A stretch of DNA of 64,000 bases from Rhodococcus sp. HNM0563 (GTDB taxonomy: Bacteria; Actinomycetota; Actinomycetes; Mycobacteriales; Mycobacteriaceae). The stretch's first letter is position 1. Each line of letters starts with the position of its first letter. Where the stretch lies: assembly GCF_012726195.1 (NCBI RefSeq), contig NZ_JAASAF010000002.1, positions 1-64,000 of the forward strand, read 5' to 3'. The notes below the pieces were generated by a model, which was not told the origin of the DNA, made no database searches, and saw only the letters and a list, made by a program, of their open reading frames with translations. Below, piece after piece: positions 8,642 through 17,641 of the stretch. A program made the translations under genes and the position numbers.

Positions 8642-9319
8642 ATGAAGGAAAGTGTCTCTACTTCCGACACGGCTGCCGTAGCGCGCCGCTTCGAGGGCAC
8701 CCAGTCCCCGCATGTCGGAAGCTTCCGTTACCTGCTCGCCGACGACACGTGGGAGTGGTCCGACGCGGTGGCGGCGATGCACGGCTACGTACCGGGCACA
8801 GTTCATCCCACCACCGCATTGCTGCTGCATCACAAGCATCCCGACGACAAGAAGAAACTCGCAGAGCTGCTCCAGGCGGTCCGGACCACGGGCGAACCGT
8901 TCAGCAGTAAACATCGCATCATCGATACCGCTGGCAACGTCAAGAGCGTGGCGGTGATCGGCGACCGGCTGTTGGACAGAGATGGCATCATACTCGGCAC
9001 CAGCGGGTTCTATCTCGATCTTTCCGAAGCCATCGAGGAAGATATCCGGGAAGGCGTGGATGTGGCTGTGTCGGCCCTCGCCGGCGCCCGCGCCGTGATC
9101 GAACAGGCCAAGGGGATCTTGATGGTGGTGTACGCCGTGTCCGCCGAACGCGCCTTCGAGGTACTCGCCTGGCGTTCCCAGGAGACCAATGTCAAGGTGC
9201 GAGCGCTTGCGGAACAACTGGTCGCCGAGGCAGCAGGCGGTTCCGGCGCACAGCCGATCGCGCGCACCGAATTCGACCATCTCCTGATGACACTGCACGA
9301 CCGAGTGCCCGAGGCCTGA
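8642..9319 (+). CDS. PAS-ANTAR RNA-binding regulator
   Basis: The 225-residue protein has an N-terminal PAS_3-type domain (about residues 25-125, with DTWEWSDAVAAMHGYVPGTV and a HPDD turn) and a C-terminal ANTAR domain (about 140-205: RAVIEQAKGILMVVYAVSAE, then AFEVLAWRSQETN). ANTAR domains bind two-hairpin RNA motifs to control transcription termination. No histidine kinase accompanies it, so the PAS domain is presumably the signal input. No SigF-type promoter was found upstream despite its position in the stress block. Confidence 0.85.
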   Translation: MKESVSTSDTAAVARRFEGTQSPHVGSFRYLLADDTWEWSDAVAAMHGYVPGTVHPTTALLLHHKHPDDKKKLAELLQAVRTTGEPFSSKHRIIDTAGNVKSVAVIGDRLLDRDGIILGTSGFYLDLSEAIEEDIREGVDVAVSALAGARAVIEQAKGILMVVYAVSAERAFEVLAWRSQETNVKVRALAEQLVAEAAGGSGAQPIARTEFDHLLMTLHDRVPEA

Positions 9320-9357
9320 TCCAGACCTCGGGCACCCCCCGACAATTACGGTGCGAG

Positions 9358-9594
9358 CTACTGCTGTGACCGCTGCCGCGCTTCGTCCGCCTCGGCTTCG
9401 GCGCGGGCCTTCTCTGCCTCGGCTTCCTTCTTGGCTACTTCCCGCTGGCTTTCTGCCTTGTCCTGCTGGGCGCGCCCCTCGCGAGCGAGGTCGTCGTTTC
9501 CGACCAGAGCCCCGGCGGCTTCCTTGGCCTTACCCTTCACTCCTTCGACTGCACCTTTGATGCCCTCGCTGGGGCCGCTCTTGTCATCAGTCAT
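9358..9594 (-). CDS. CsbD-family small stress protein
   Basis: A 78-residue hydrophilic protein. Residues 8-45 match the CsbD pattern (GIKGAVEGVKGKAKEAAG, then DDLAREGRAQQDKAESQ), and the tail is a highly charged Ala/Glu/Lys helix. CsbD proteins are induced by general stress in many bacteria; the mechanism is unknown. The ATG at 9594 is preceded by AGAAGGGATC; the longer upstream frame lacks a ribosome binding site. Confidence 0.85.
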   Translation of the reverse strand: MTDDKSGPSEGIKGAVEGVKGKAKEAAGALVGNDDLAREGRAQQDKAESQREVAKKEAEAEKARAEAEADEARQRSQQ

Positions 9595-9690
9595 TGCGAT
9601 TGATCCCTTCTCGTGTGGATTCAACTGCTGTTGATTCACCTGTTCGGGCCGTGTCTTCCGTTCCACCGGCCATGCAGTGCCACCACTCCT

Positions 9691-9936
9691 TCAGAGCAGC
9701 AGTCCGATGATCAGAGCCACGAAGATCAGAACGATCACCACGACCGCAGCCATCGTGAGCCACCCGGTGGGTGGAAACCTGAAGCTCGTACGTGGTTCCG
9801 GCGCAGACAGACCCGAGGTGCCCGACGACTCGGGCGGTGTCGACCCAGGGCGCACGCCACCGCCTCCATCCAGATCGGGCGTGCTGTCGGGGCTCGGATC
9901 GGTATTGCCGTGCGGTTCAGGATCGGAGACGCTCAT
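9691..9936 (-). CDS. DUF6480-like small membrane protein
   Basis: The 81-residue protein has a Pro-, Ser- and Gly-rich N-terminal half (about 1-50) and one C-terminal transmembrane helix (WLTMAAVVVIVLIFVALIIG). It fits the actinobacterial DUF6480 family of tail-anchored small proteins of unknown function. The start at 9936 has an excellent AGAGGAGGG site. It follows no gene closely and probably has its own promoter; a GGGTA lies at 9980-9976 (minus strand) but the matching -35 is poor. Confidence 0.7.
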   Translation of the reverse strand: MSVSDPEPHGNTDPSPDSTPDLDGGGGVRPGSTPPESSGTSGLSAPEPRTSFRFPPTGWLTMAAVVVIVLIFVALIIGLLL

Positions 9937-10098
9937 GTGCCCTCCTCTGGTCGTTTCCGCATCGTGTCGGACGAGTACCCGAACTGGCTGCCGCAACCCT
10001 CGGATCGCGGATTCTGTCGGCCGGACCTATACCGGATGCCCGATGTCGGCTGTTCCAAACCATCGTTCGGGGGGGGGCGACCCGGGTTCCTCTGTGTG

Positions 10099-10121
10099 AA
10101 ACCCGGGATTCCCCCGGGTTT
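10099..10121. repeat. Perfect 9-bp inverted repeat, overlapping a second hairpin
   Basis: AAACCCGGG (10099-10107) and CCCGGGTTT (10113-10121) form a perfect stem around a 5-base loop. The left arm can instead pair with an upstream CCCGGGTT at 10081-10088. A run of nine G lies at 10069-10077. The right arm contains the possible -35 element of the next gene, so this may be an operator or a terminator of an upstream transcript. Confidence 0.6.
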
Positions 10122-10142
10122 GCTCAGCGACGAAGCGGGGCA
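10118..10142 (+). promoter_or_regulatory. Possible SigF-type promoter (weaker)
   Basis: GTTT (10118-10121), a 16-base spacer and GGGCA (10138-10142), one mismatch from GGGTA. The Cys-rich protein gene starts at 10183 after an AAAGGAG site. Confidence 0.4.
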
Positions 10143-10182
10143 TCCGGTGGGGGACGGAAGTTCACACGAAAGGAGCTTCGGC

Positions 10183-10422
10183 ATGCCTACGTGCGACACA
10201 TGCGGCAACGACTACGACAAAACCTTCACGGTCACTCGAGAGAACGTGACCGGCACATATGACAGTTTCGAGTGCGCAGCGGTCGCGATGGCGCCCGAGT
10301 GCGCCCACTGTCATTGCAGAATCCTAGGACACGGAGTAGAGGCGAACGGCGTGATGTTCTGCTGCGCCCATTGTGCCCGTCAGGTCGGTCAGGACCAGCT
10401 CACCGACCGCGTCGGAAGTTGA
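10183..10422 (+). CDS. Metallothionein-like Cys-rich protein
   Basis: A 79-residue protein with 10 Cys. It opens with a CDTCGNDYDKTF segment resembling a small zinc motif, and residues about 45-73 (CAHCHCRILGHGVEANGVMF, then CCAHCARQ) follow the order of bacterial metallothioneins, including the central GVxxNGxxFC strand and clustered Cys and His. It probably sequesters zinc, copper or cadmium in the cytoplasm. The start is set by the AAAGGAG 9 bases before the ATG. The N-terminal extra CxxC makes it longer than the usual 50-60 residues. Confidence 0.7.
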   Translation: MPTCDTCGNDYDKTFTVTRENVTGTYDSFECAAVAMAPECAHCHCRILGHGVEANGVMFCCAHCARQVGQDQLTDRVGS

Positions 10423-10430
10423 CCTTCGGT

Positions 10431-10787
10431 ATGAGCCAGGATGTGGAGAAACGCTGGCGCGACCCGAAGGCCTTCCGAAGCGCCGTTCGGTATGCGGCTG
10501 CTGTGATCGTGATCGCCCTACTGATCATGTTCGGAGTGATCGTATGGTCCGCTGTGTCAGGTGACAGCTGCGCGGACGCAGAGTTTGCCGTGTGCACCGA
10601 TCCCGCCCGCCAGATCCTCATGTTCGGCCCTGTTGTCGTGCTCCTTCTGGGGGGGCTCGGTGCCTTCGTACGCACCTATCAGGTGTGGAAGGCCGGCGGC
10701 AGGTGGCCTATCTGGCACGGAACCGGTTGGGCGCTCTTCGTTCTGATGGTGATGTACGCCGGCATCTCGGCGACGGCAGCGACGTAG
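10431..10787 (+). CDS. Small membrane protein, unknown function
   Basis: The 118-residue protein has three predicted membrane helices: AVIVIALLIMFGVIVW (about 22-38), ILMFGPVVVLLLGGLGAFV (about 62-80) and WALFVLMVMYAGISA (about 100-115). Two Cys in the first extracytoplasmic loop (SCADAEFAVCTDP) could form a disulfide. I do not recognise the family. It begins 8 bases after the metallothionein-like gene without a clear ribosome binding site, so coupling is possible. Confidence 0.65.
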   Translation: MSQDVEKRWRDPKAFRSAVRYAAAVIVIALLIMFGVIVWSAVSGDSCADAEFAVCTDPARQILMFGPVVVLLLGGLGAFVRTYQVWKAGGRWPIWHGTGWALFVLMVMYAGISATAAT

Positions 10788-10833
10788 TCCGACTTTCGAA
10801 CAAGCTGCGCCTCGTCGCCCAGGAAGGAAGCCG

Positions 10834-12087
10834 ATGCACATCTCCATGGTGTCGGAAGATGCGAGTCCGCTCACTGCACTCGACGATGCCGATGTCGATG
10901 GACGACACGTCCACATCGCCGAACTGTCTTCTGCGTTGGCTCGCGCAGGGCACCGAGTGGTGGTCTACACCCGCCGCGACAGCACCGACCTTCCCGAGCG
11001 AGTGCGCACCGAAGCGAACTACGAGGTAGTGCATGTTCCGGCGGGTCCGCCCGAGCCACTCGGGAAGGACGAACTACTTCCCTTCACGGGTGAGTTCGGT
11101 TCGTTCCTCCGGAAGGAATGGTCACGTGAACTTCCCGACATCGCACATGCCCATTTCTGGATCTCGGGAATCGCGGCACAGTTGGCAGCGAGAGAACTGG
11201 GAGTTCCCACCGTACAGACCTTCCACGCACTGGGAATAGTCGAACGCAGACATCAGAACGGCCGGCATCGGAGCACCGGGGATGCCGGCCGGGCGGATCG
11301 GATCCGGCTGGAGAAACTCGTCGCCCATGGGGCCACCAGAGTATTGGCAGCCTGCTCCGACGAAGTAACCGAACTCGCTCGCATGGGGCTTCCTCGCACT
11401 CGTACGTCCGTCATTCCTTGCGGCGTCGATGTGAGACGATTCGAACCCGACGGGCCCACGCTCCTCCCCCGCCGAACGAAGTACCGCATCGTCACGGTCG
11501 GAAAGCTCTTGCCTCGAATGGGTTTCGACATCACGATCGAAGCATTGCGGGCACTTCCCGAGACCGAACTCGTGGTGGCCGGGGGCTCTGCGGGCGGCGA
11601 CCTGTCCGACGACCCGGAAGCAGCACGGCTTGCCGACGTCGCACGGCGGTGCGGCATAGCTGACCGCGTGCGAATACCCGGCCGGATCGCGCCCTCCCAG
11701 GTACCCGCCCTGTTGCGTTCGGCGGACATCGTCGTGAGCAACCCCTGGTACGAGGCGTTGGGCGTTGTGCCTCTCGAAGCGATGGCGTGTGGACGACCCG
11801 TGATCGCGGCGGCAGCAGGCAGCGTGCTCGATATCGTGGTCGACGGTATTACGGGCATTCTCGTACCACCCCGACTTCCCGAGGCACTCGCGAAGGCCGC
11901 ACGGCGGCTACTCGGCGATCCGACGACGCGCGACACCTACGGGATTGCGGGCCGCGACCGCGCCGTCGCACGGTACTCGTGGGATCGCGTCGCAGCCGAC
12001 ACGGCGCGGGTGTACGAGCGGATTCTGCCTGTGCCGTGCGAAGAATCCCCGCGCGAAGAATCCCTCAGCGGCATGAAAAAGAAATAG
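10834..12087 (+). CDS. GT4-family glycosyltransferase
   Basis: The 417-residue protein has the GT-B layout of GT4 enzymes: an N-terminal acceptor domain with HVHIAELSSALARAGHRVVV and a QTFHALG turn, and a C-terminal nucleotide-sugar domain with VGKLLPRMGFD, RIPGRIAPSQVPALLRSADI and the E-x7-E block YEALGVVPLEAMACGRPVIA. It resembles sucrose/trehalose-synthase-like and mannosyl transferases; donor and acceptor are unknown. AGGAAGGAAG precedes the ATG. It ends before a strong hairpin that terminates the convergent STAS gene. Confidence 0.85.
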   Translation: MHISMVSEDASPLTALDDADVDGRHVHIAELSSALARAGHRVVVYTRRDSTDLPERVRTEANYEVVHVPAGPPEPLGKDELLPFTGEFGSFLRKEWSRELPDIAHAHFWISGIAAQLAARELGVPTVQTFHALGIVERRHQNGRHRSTGDAGRADRIRLEKLVAHGATRVLAACSDEVTELARMGLPRTRTSVIPCGVDVRRFEPDGPTLLPRRTKYRIVTVGKLLPRMGFDITIEALRALPETELVVAGGSAGGDLSDDPEAARLADVARRCGIADRVRIPGRIAPSQVPALLRSADIVVSNPWYEALGVVPLEAMACGRPVIAAAAGSVLDIVVDGITGILVPPRLPEALAKAARRLLGDPTTRDTYGIAGRDRAVARYSWDRVAADTARVYERILPVPCEESPREESLSGMKKK

Positions 12088-12125
12088 CGTGCCGGACGCT
12101 TATCATCGCAACAGTATCGGCGTAG

Positions 12126-12168
12126 AAAAACCGTTGCCGTGCAAGCCTCCACCCTGCACGGCAACGGT
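12126..12168 (-). terminator. Rho-independent terminator
   Basis: Perfect 14-bp stem (arms 12130-12143 and 12155-12168, ACCGTTGCCGTGCA and its complement) with an 11-base loop. On the minus strand it is followed by TTTTT (12130-12126), so it terminates the STAS gene and may also stop the convergent glycosyltransferase transcript. Confidence 0.85.
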
Positions 12169-12215
12169 GTCGCGACACACTGACCACTACAGTCTGCCGC
12201 GCTCTTCAGGTGGCA

Positions 12216-12641
12216 TCAGGCGGCGAAACTCAGCGATCTCATGGCACTTTCGAGAGAGAGATGCTGAGAGATCCGCTTGTCGGGGTCGGCGATACGCAGC
12301 AGTCGCTGAACCGGTCTCCCGCCAACGAGCGCCCAACGTGCGCCGCTCTGACGGCTTACCTCATCGAGTTCACGGAACACCGTCAAGCCCGCCGTTCCGT
12401 AGAACCCCACTTCGGACAGATCCAGGATCATCCGCTGCGAGGAGCGAAGCTGTCTACAGGCGTAGTCACTCAGTGCAGAAGCGTTACGGAGGTCGATCTC
12501 TCCGGTGACGCCCAAACGAACCAAGGCCGAACTGATCTGTTGCGCGCGAAATTGTGCACCGACGGCCCAGCTGATCGCGGCAAGGCTCGGAACGGCGCGA
12601 ATGGTGTGGCTCGGCTCGATATGGCTTTCTGTAGCAGTCAT
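12216..12641 (-). CDS. STAS-domain protein (anti-anti-sigma type)
   Basis: The 141-residue protein has a SpoIIAA/RsbV-like STAS fold: VTGEIDLRNASALSDYACRQ then RMILDLSEVGFYGTAGLTVF, followed by WALVGGRPVQRLLRI. The usual phospho-Ser in DSxG is here a Thr (GTAG), which could still be phosphorylated. It lies divergently next to rsbW-sigF and may antagonise RsbW to free SigF; this is inference from position and family. The N-terminal 40 residues form an extension beyond the minimal STAS domain. Confidence 0.8.
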   Translation of the reverse strand: MTATESHIEPSHTIRAVPSLAAISWAVGAQFRAQQISSALVRLGVTGEIDLRNASALSDYACRQLRSSQRMILDLSEVGFYGTAGLTVFRELDEVSRQSGARWALVGGRPVQRLLRIADPDKRISQHLSLESAMRSLSFAA

Positions 12642-12843
12642 TGCACTTCCCAACGTCTGAGAAATTTCAAAGGCGCTACAGGCGCGGCAGCAGCAACAGT
12701 TCGCCCGCCGGAATACCACCCATAAGCGGCACCTTCGACTTCAGGCTGTGTGCTCAACCGGACTCAACACTAGTGCAGTTGCGCCCGGCACTCAACTGGA
12801 TCACTCATCTCCAACCCGCAGCGGAGCAGCGTCGGAGGGCGGT

Positions 12844-12868
12844 GTTTCGAGAACTCACAGGCTGGGTA
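12844..12868 (+). promoter_or_regulatory. SigF-type promoter of rsbW-sigF (autoregulation)
   Basis: GTTT (12844-12847), a 16-base spacer and GGGTA (12864-12868) match the SigF consensus exactly and lie 70 bases before the rsbW start, as in mycobacterial usfX-sigF loci, which are autoregulated. Confidence 0.75.
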
Positions 12869-12938
12869 GTCTTCCCCTCGAAGAAACTGGAAGAGGACAC
12901 CCAGCACCGCTACATGCAGTCACGGAGAACAGGCACTC

Positions 12939-13373
12939 ATGGCGAAATCCGCGTCGGTAGATTCGGCACACAAAGATGCTTCACCCACAGTCGAGCTGCG
13001 GGTGAAGGCCGATGCCGACCAGCTTTCGGTGCTGCGCGCTGTCGCAGCAGCGATCGCCTTGCAACACGACCTCGATCTCGACACCGTCGAGGACGTCAAA
13101 CTCGCGGTCGACGAGGCAGCAACACGGTTGATCGTGAATTCTGTTGAGCTGTCGACCCTTCTGTGCAGCTTCCAGGTTTCGCCGACCGGAGTGAAGATCA
13201 GCTTGTCGGCCCCCACCCGCCCGGACGCTCCTACCCGGCAGCCCCGCTCGTTCGGATGGCATGTTCTCAACTCGCTCACCGATTCAGTGTCCGTATCGTC
13301 GGGCGTCGACGAGCGCGGCGACACAGTGAGCACTATCGAGATGGCCATCTCCGACCGTAGCGCGGCTCGGTGA
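12939..13373 (+). CDS. rsbW: Anti-sigma factor, RsbW/UsfX-type GHKL ATPase
   Basis: A 144-residue serine-kinase-type anti-sigma factor with a single HATPase_c_2 domain. The N-box is DVKLAVDEAATRLIVNSV, although the usual Asn is replaced (DEAATRLI where DEACTNAI is common). The G-box region is short and ends with FGWHVLNSLTDSVSVSSG. It should bind SigF and hold it inactive. Its TGA overlaps the GTG of sigF (GTGA), so the two proteins are made in coupled amounts. A SigF promoter lies upstream. Confidence 0.85.
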   Translation: MAKSASVDSAHKDASPTVELRVKADADQLSVLRAVAAAIALQHDLDLDTVEDVKLAVDEAATRLIVNSVELSTLLCSFQVSPTGVKISLSAPTRPDAPTRQPRSFGWHVLNSLTDSVSVSSGVDERGDTVSTIEMAISDRSAAR

Positions 13374-14152
13374 AAGAGAAGAACCGACGGTCGAATGACG
13401 ATTACGCCGATGTCTTCGACGATCTGAAAGGGCTCTCTGTTCTCGGCGAGAAGGACGCGGCACGATCCGTGATCCGCGAACGCGTCGTCGAACGCTGCCT
13501 CCCACTCGCAGAACACATCGCGCGGCGTTTCGACGGGCGCGGTGAGTCGTTCGAAGACCTGCTGCAGGTCGCGCGTCTCGGGCTGGTCAACGCGGTCGAC
13601 AGGTTCGATCCAGAGCGCGGCGCCGACTTCGTGTCGTTCGCGGTGCCCACGATCATGGGTGAGGTCCGGCGGCACTTCCGCGACACCGCGTGGGCGGTGC
13701 GGGTTCCCCGCCGCATGAAGGAACTGCACCTGTCACTGAGTCACGCCACCGCAGATCTGTCGCAGCGTCTCGGACGCGCGCCCTCAGCGAGCGAGCTCGC
13801 GCAGGAGTTGGGCATCGACCAGGAGGAAGTGCTCCAGGGGCTCGTCGCCGGCAATGCCTATACGACGATCTCTGTGGATCGCTCGTCGTCTCAGACCGAC
13901 GACGGTCTCACTCTGGCCGAAACACTCGGCGAGTACGACACGGCCCTCGACGAGGTCGAGAACAACGAAGCTCTGCGCCCGTTGCTCGACGCGCTACCGG
14001 AACGCGAACGCTCCATCGTCATGCTGCGATTCTTCGGAAACATGACGCAGACGCAGATCGCCGAGCGAGTCGGAGTGTCCCAGATGCACGTCTCCCGTCT
14101 ACTGGCGAAAACTCTCGCGCAGCTGCGGGATCAGCTCGGCGACAACTTCTGA
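13370..14152 (+). CDS. sigF: RNA polymerase sigma factor SigF (SigB/SigF/SigG group)
   Basis: A 260-residue group-3 sigma factor. Region 2 includes RFDGRGESFEDLLQVARLGL and RGADFVSFAVPTIMGEVRRH (core binding and -10 recognition). Region 3 is RLGRAPSASELAQELGIDQE, and region 4 carries the helix-turn-helix TQTQIAERVGVSQMHVSRLL for the -35. It controls general stress and stationary-phase genes; seven good matches to its promoter consensus occur within the preceding 12 kb. The GTG start overlaps the rsbW stop. Confidence 0.95.
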   Translation: MKEKNRRSNDDYADVFDDLKGLSVLGEKDAARSVIRERVVERCLPLAEHIARRFDGRGESFEDLLQVARLGLVNAVDRFDPERGADFVSFAVPTIMGEVRRHFRDTAWAVRVPRRMKELHLSLSHATADLSQRLGRAPSASELAQELGIDQEEVLQGLVAGNAYTTISVDRSSSQTDDGLTLAETLGEYDTALDEVENNEALRPLLDALPERERSIVMLRFFGNMTQTQIAERVGVSQMHVSRLLAKTLAQLRDQLGDNF

Positions 14153-14177
14153 GCCGAGCCGATCCCTCCGCCCCGGC

Positions 14178-15245
14178 TCAGAAGGTCGCGGCATCGATGA
14201 CGAATCGGTACCGCACGTCGCTCGCCACGACCCGGTCGTAGGCCTCGGCGATGCGGTCGGCAGAGATCAGCTCGATCTCTGCGGCAATGCCGTGCGCTGC
14301 ACAGAACTCGAGCATCTCCTGGGTGGACGCAATCCCTCCGACGTTCGATCCTGCGATCGCCCGGTCGTTGTTGCCGAGTGAGAATGCCCGCAGCGACAGT
14401 GGATTCTCGGGTAGCCCCAGTTCGACGAGAACACCATGCAGCGACAGCAGCGACAGGTACCGGTCCAGGTCGAGGTTCACCGACACGGTGTTGAGGATCA
14501 GGTCGAACTTGCCGCGAAGTTCCTTGAAGATCTCCGGGTCGGTGGTTGCGCGATAGTCGACGGCGCCGAAGCGCAGGCCATCCTCTTTCTTCGCCGAGGA
14601 ATGGCTGAGCACGGTCACCTCCGCCCCCATCGCAGCGGCGATCTTGACACCGACGTGCCCCAGCCCGCCCATCCCGATGATCGCGACCTTGGTGCCGGGA
14701 CCTGCGTTCCAGCGCTTCAACGGTGAGTACAACGTGATACCTGCACACAGCAACGGTGTCGCTGCAGCAGGATCGAGCCCGTCCGGCACCTTCAGTACGA
14801 AGTGTTCCGTGACGACGATGTGTGTCGAGTAGCCGCCCTGGGTGACCTGGCCGTCGCGGCCGACGGAGTTGTACGTCGCGGTGACTCGCTCGAGGCAATG
14901 CTGTTCGAATCCGGTCACGCACGGATCGCACTCACCACACGAATCGACGAAGCATCCCACGCCGACCCGGTCGCCGACGACGTGCTTCATGACGTCGTCG
15001 CCGGTCGCCGCGACGCGCCCGACGATCTCGTGTCCGGGCACAACCGGATACTTGGTACCGCCCCATTCGTTGCGGGCCACATGGATGTCCGAGTGGCAGA
15101 TACCGGCGAATTCGATCTCGATCAGAACGTCACGCGGACCCAGCGGACGGCGCTCGATCGTGGTCTTCGTCAAGGGAGCATCTGCAGCGGTGGCAGCGAA
15201 CGCCGTCGCGGTGATGGCCGGAACAGGAACAGCAGACTCATTCAT
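14178..15245 (-). CDS. adhC: NAD(P)-dependent zinc alcohol dehydrogenase (AdhC/CAD type)
   Basis: The 355-residue medium-chain dehydrogenase oxidises or reduces alcohol/aldehyde pairs. Catalytic zinc residues are in GICHSDIHV and GHEIVGRV, structural zinc in [15 protein letters not shown], and the cofactor motif is [11 protein letters not shown]. The Ser-containing loop after the Rossmann turn ([16 protein letters not shown]) suggests NADPH preference, as in YahK/AdhC enzymes. The start at 15245 is preferred because the N-terminus aligns with the family and AGGAAC precedes it. No SigF-type promoter was seen. Confidence 0.9.
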   Translation of the reverse strand: MNESAVPVPAITATAFAATAADAPLTKTTIERRPLGPRDVLIEIEFAGICHSDIHVARNEWGGTKYPVVPGHEIVGRVAATGDDVMKHVVGDRVGVGCFVDSCGECDPCVTGFEQHCLERVTATYNSVGRDGQVTQGGYSTHIVVTEHFVLKVPDGLDPAAATPLLCAGITLYSPLKRWNAGPGTKVAIIGMGGLGHVGVKIAAAMGAEVTVLSHSSAKKEDGLRFGAVDYRATTDPEIFKELRGKFDLILNTVSVNLDLDRYLSLLSLHGVLVELGLPENPLSLRAFSLGNNDRAIAGSNVGGIASTQEMLEFCAAHGIAAEIELISADRIAEAYDRVVASDVRYRFVIDAATF

Positions 15246-15297
15246 GTTCCTATACCTACTCCCCGACGAGTGACCGCTCGCCCGCGGGTGCACGGCG

Positions 15298-17592
15298 TCA
15301 GAGTCGTTCCAAGGATTCCGCCGTGGCTACGGCCCGGCGACGCAACCGACGCGCCGCTGCGACGAGGTTGCGCAGCGATGGCTCGACCTGCCAGCTCCGC
15401 CGGGATTTGAGTCCACCGTCCGGGTTCGCCCACAGCCGGTCGAGGTCGACGGATTCAGCTGCTTCGGTCAGCAACTCGTCGAGTTCGTCGATGTCGGGAA
15501 TGCGCGCCGAACGCGACTCGTAGACGCCCGGCCCGACGCCGTGCGTCAGGGCCCGATCCCCGAGCGCCCCGAGCACCCAGCTGATCGACCTGGTCGCGAC
15601 GATCGCGGTGACATCGGCATCGAGCCGTTCGATGGCGTCGACCACCGACTTCTGACCCGAATAAGTCAGGTGTGTGTGGATCTGGGTCTCGGGCCCGGCC
15701 CCACCGGTCGCGAGGCGGAACGCATCGACGGCCCAGTCGAGGTACTCGGCTCGCCCGTCCTGCCGCAACGGCAGCAATTCACGGATCGCCGGTTCGTCGA
15801 CCTGGATGATCGCGATCCCCGCCTTCTCCAGATCGGAGATTTCGTCCCGGATCGCGAGTGCCAGCTGGTCCGCCGTCTCATGACGCGGCTGGTCTACCCG
15901 GACATAGGACCGCGCCAGCATCGTGACGGGTCCGGTGATGATGCCCTTGACCGGTTTTTCGGTGAGGGACTGCGCGAATGCGGTCCACTCCATTGTCATC
16001 GGTCTCGGCCGCACGATGTCGCCGTACAGGATCGGCGGGCGTGTGCAGCGCGACCCGTAGGACTGCACCCATCCGAAATGGGTGGTCGCGAAGCCTTCCA
16101 GCCGTTCGGCGAAGTACTGCACCATGTCATTGCGCTCGTGTTCGCCGTGCACGAGAACGTCGAGGCCGATGTCCTCCTGCAACCGGATCGTCGACTCGAT
16201 CTCGGCCTCGATGAGCGCGGCGTATTCCGCGTAGGACAGGCGTCCCTGGCCGAGCTCGTACCGCGCCGTGCGTGCCTCCGCGCTCTGGGGGAACGACCCG
16301 AGTGTGGTTGTGGGGACGGGTGGAAGTGTCAAACGCTTCTGCTGGGCGACACGACGTTCCTCGTAGGGCGCGCGGACGCGATGCTCGGCGGTGAGCGCGT
16401 TGAGTCGGGCCCGCACGGCGTGCCGCTGCTTGAAATGCACCGAAACGGGCGGCCTGCGCCACTTCTCCTCGGCTCCGCTGGTGAGAGCCTTCGCAAGCGA
16501 GACGACCTCACCGACCTTCTGTTTCGCGAACGCCAGCCGATCGGCGACGTCGCCGGGAATGTCGTACTCGACCAGGAGGTCGTACGGCACGTGCAGCAAC
16601 GAGGAGGATGTGGAGACGACGAGATCCGGGGCGACCGCGGCGAGCGACTGCAGATAGTCGAGGGTATGGCGCCGATCGACCTTCCACACATTGCGTCCGT
16701 CGACGACGCCTGCGTAGATCCGCTTGCGTTTCAGGCCCGGCACGGCGGCGAGCTCGTCGGGAGTCATCCGGCCGTTGACGAGGTCCAGGCCGAGTGCCTC
16801 GACCTTCGACGCCGCGAGGATCGGCAGTGCCGCACCGAAATGGCCGTACGGCCCGGTCACGAGGATGCGAGGGCGCAGCGGTGCGTGTGAGAGCACGTGG
16901 TAGGCCCGTTTCAGGGCAGCGAGTTCGTCGGCAGTGCGGTCCTCGGTGAACGACGGCTCGTCGAGTTGCACACAGGTGGCACCGCGCTTCGCAAGTTGCT
17001 CGAAGAGTCGCTTGTACTGTTCGAGTAGCGGATCGAGGAGCGCGAGTGTCGAGAACCCGCCCTGTTCGGACGTCGGCGCAACCTTCGACAGCAGCAGCAG
17101 CGACACGGGACCGAGTACGACGGGCCGCAGTTCGACGCCCTCGGACATCGCCCGATCGAACTCGTCGAGCAATGCGTCCGAGTTCAATCGAAATGTGGTG
17201 TGTTCGTCGAGTTCAGGCTGACGATAGTGGTAGTTGCTCCCGAACCAGCGGACGAGTTCGAGGGGCGGGAAGTCTGCGCGGCCCCGGCACATCATGAAGT
17301 AGAAGTCGAGCGGGTCGAGTTCGTCGACGAGCGGGCGGAACCGTTCCGGAACCGCACCGAACAGCAGTGCATTGTCGAGCACGTGGTCGTAGAAGGAGAA
17401 CGTGTTGCCGGGGACCTGCGTCAACCCGGTAGCGGACAGTTCACGCCACAGGTTCTCCTGTAGCTCACGGCCGATCTCGAGGATCTCCTTGCGGGTGCCC
17501 TCGCCGTGCCAGTAGGAGTCGAGAGCACGCTTGAGTTCGCGACGGGGTCCGATACGCGGGTACCCGAGAATACTCGAGCCGTGGCCTGCCAT
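15298..17592 (-). CDS. metE: MetE-family protein with altered zinc site
   Basis: At 764 residues it is full-length for cobalamin-independent methionine synthase and keeps the N-terminal [65 protein letters not shown] and [11 protein letters not shown] blocks. Three of the four residues that bind the catalytic zinc are missing. At E. coli numbering, which coincides here, His641 stays but Cys643 is Thr (IHTHLTYSG), Glu665 is Val (VTAIVATRS) and Cys726 is Gly (NPDGGLKSR). Standard methyl transfer to homocysteine is therefore doubtful. Start: GGGAGAGG before the ATG. A small hairpin (ACCTA/TAGGT, 17617-17632) lies in the leader; no cobalamin riboswitch was seen. Confidence 0.85.
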   Translation of the reverse strand: MAGHGSSILGYPRIGPRRELKRALDSYWHGEGTRKEILEIGRELQENLWRELSATGLTQVPGNTFSFYDHVLDNALLFGAVPERFRPLVDELDPLDFYFMMCRGRADFPPLELVRWFGSNYHYRQPELDEHTTFRLNSDALLDEFDRAMSEGVELRPVVLGPVSLLLLSKVAPTSEQGGFSTLALLDPLLEQYKRLFEQLAKRGATCVQLDEPSFTEDRTADELAALKRAYHVLSHAPLRPRILVTGPYGHFGAALPILAASKVEALGLDLVNGRMTPDELAAVPGLKRKRIYAGVVDGRNVWKVDRRHTLDYLQSLAAVAPDLVVSTSSSLLHVPYDLLVEYDIPGDVADRLAFAKQKVGEVVSLAKALTSGAEEKWRRPPVSVHFKQRHAVRARLNALTAEHRVRAPYEERRVAQQKRLTLPPVPTTTLGSFPQSAEARTARYELGQGRLSYAEYAALIEAEIESTIRLQEDIGLDVLVHGEHERNDMVQYFAERLEGFATTHFGWVQSYGSRCTRPPILYGDIVRPRPMTMEWTAFAQSLTEKPVKGIITGPVTMLARSYVRVDQPRHETADQLALAIRDEISDLEKAGIAIIQVDEPAIRELLPLRQDGRAEYLDWAVDAFRLATGGAGPETQIHTHLTYSGQKSVVDAIERLDADVTAIVATRSISWVLGALGDRALTHGVGPGVYESRSARIPDIDELDELLTEAAESVDLDRLWANPDGGLKSRRSWQVEPSLRNLVAAARRLRRRAVATAESLERL

Positions 17593-17641
17593 GCCGGAAT
17601 CGACCTCTCCCTCAATACCTATCGCGGTAGGTGTTGCCTGC

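Noticed and set aside
6814-8700. A 628-codon minus-strand frame opposite otsA
   Set aside because: Antisense shadow of otsA; otsA has complete catalytic motifs.
9976-9998. SigF-like promoter before the DUF6480 gene
   Set aside because: GGGTA is present but the only GGTTG-like -35 sits at a 13-base spacing, outside the usual range.
17593-17641. Cobalamin riboswitch before the MetE-family gene
   Set aside because: The leader is only about 50 bases with one small hairpin; there is no room for a B12 riboswitch.
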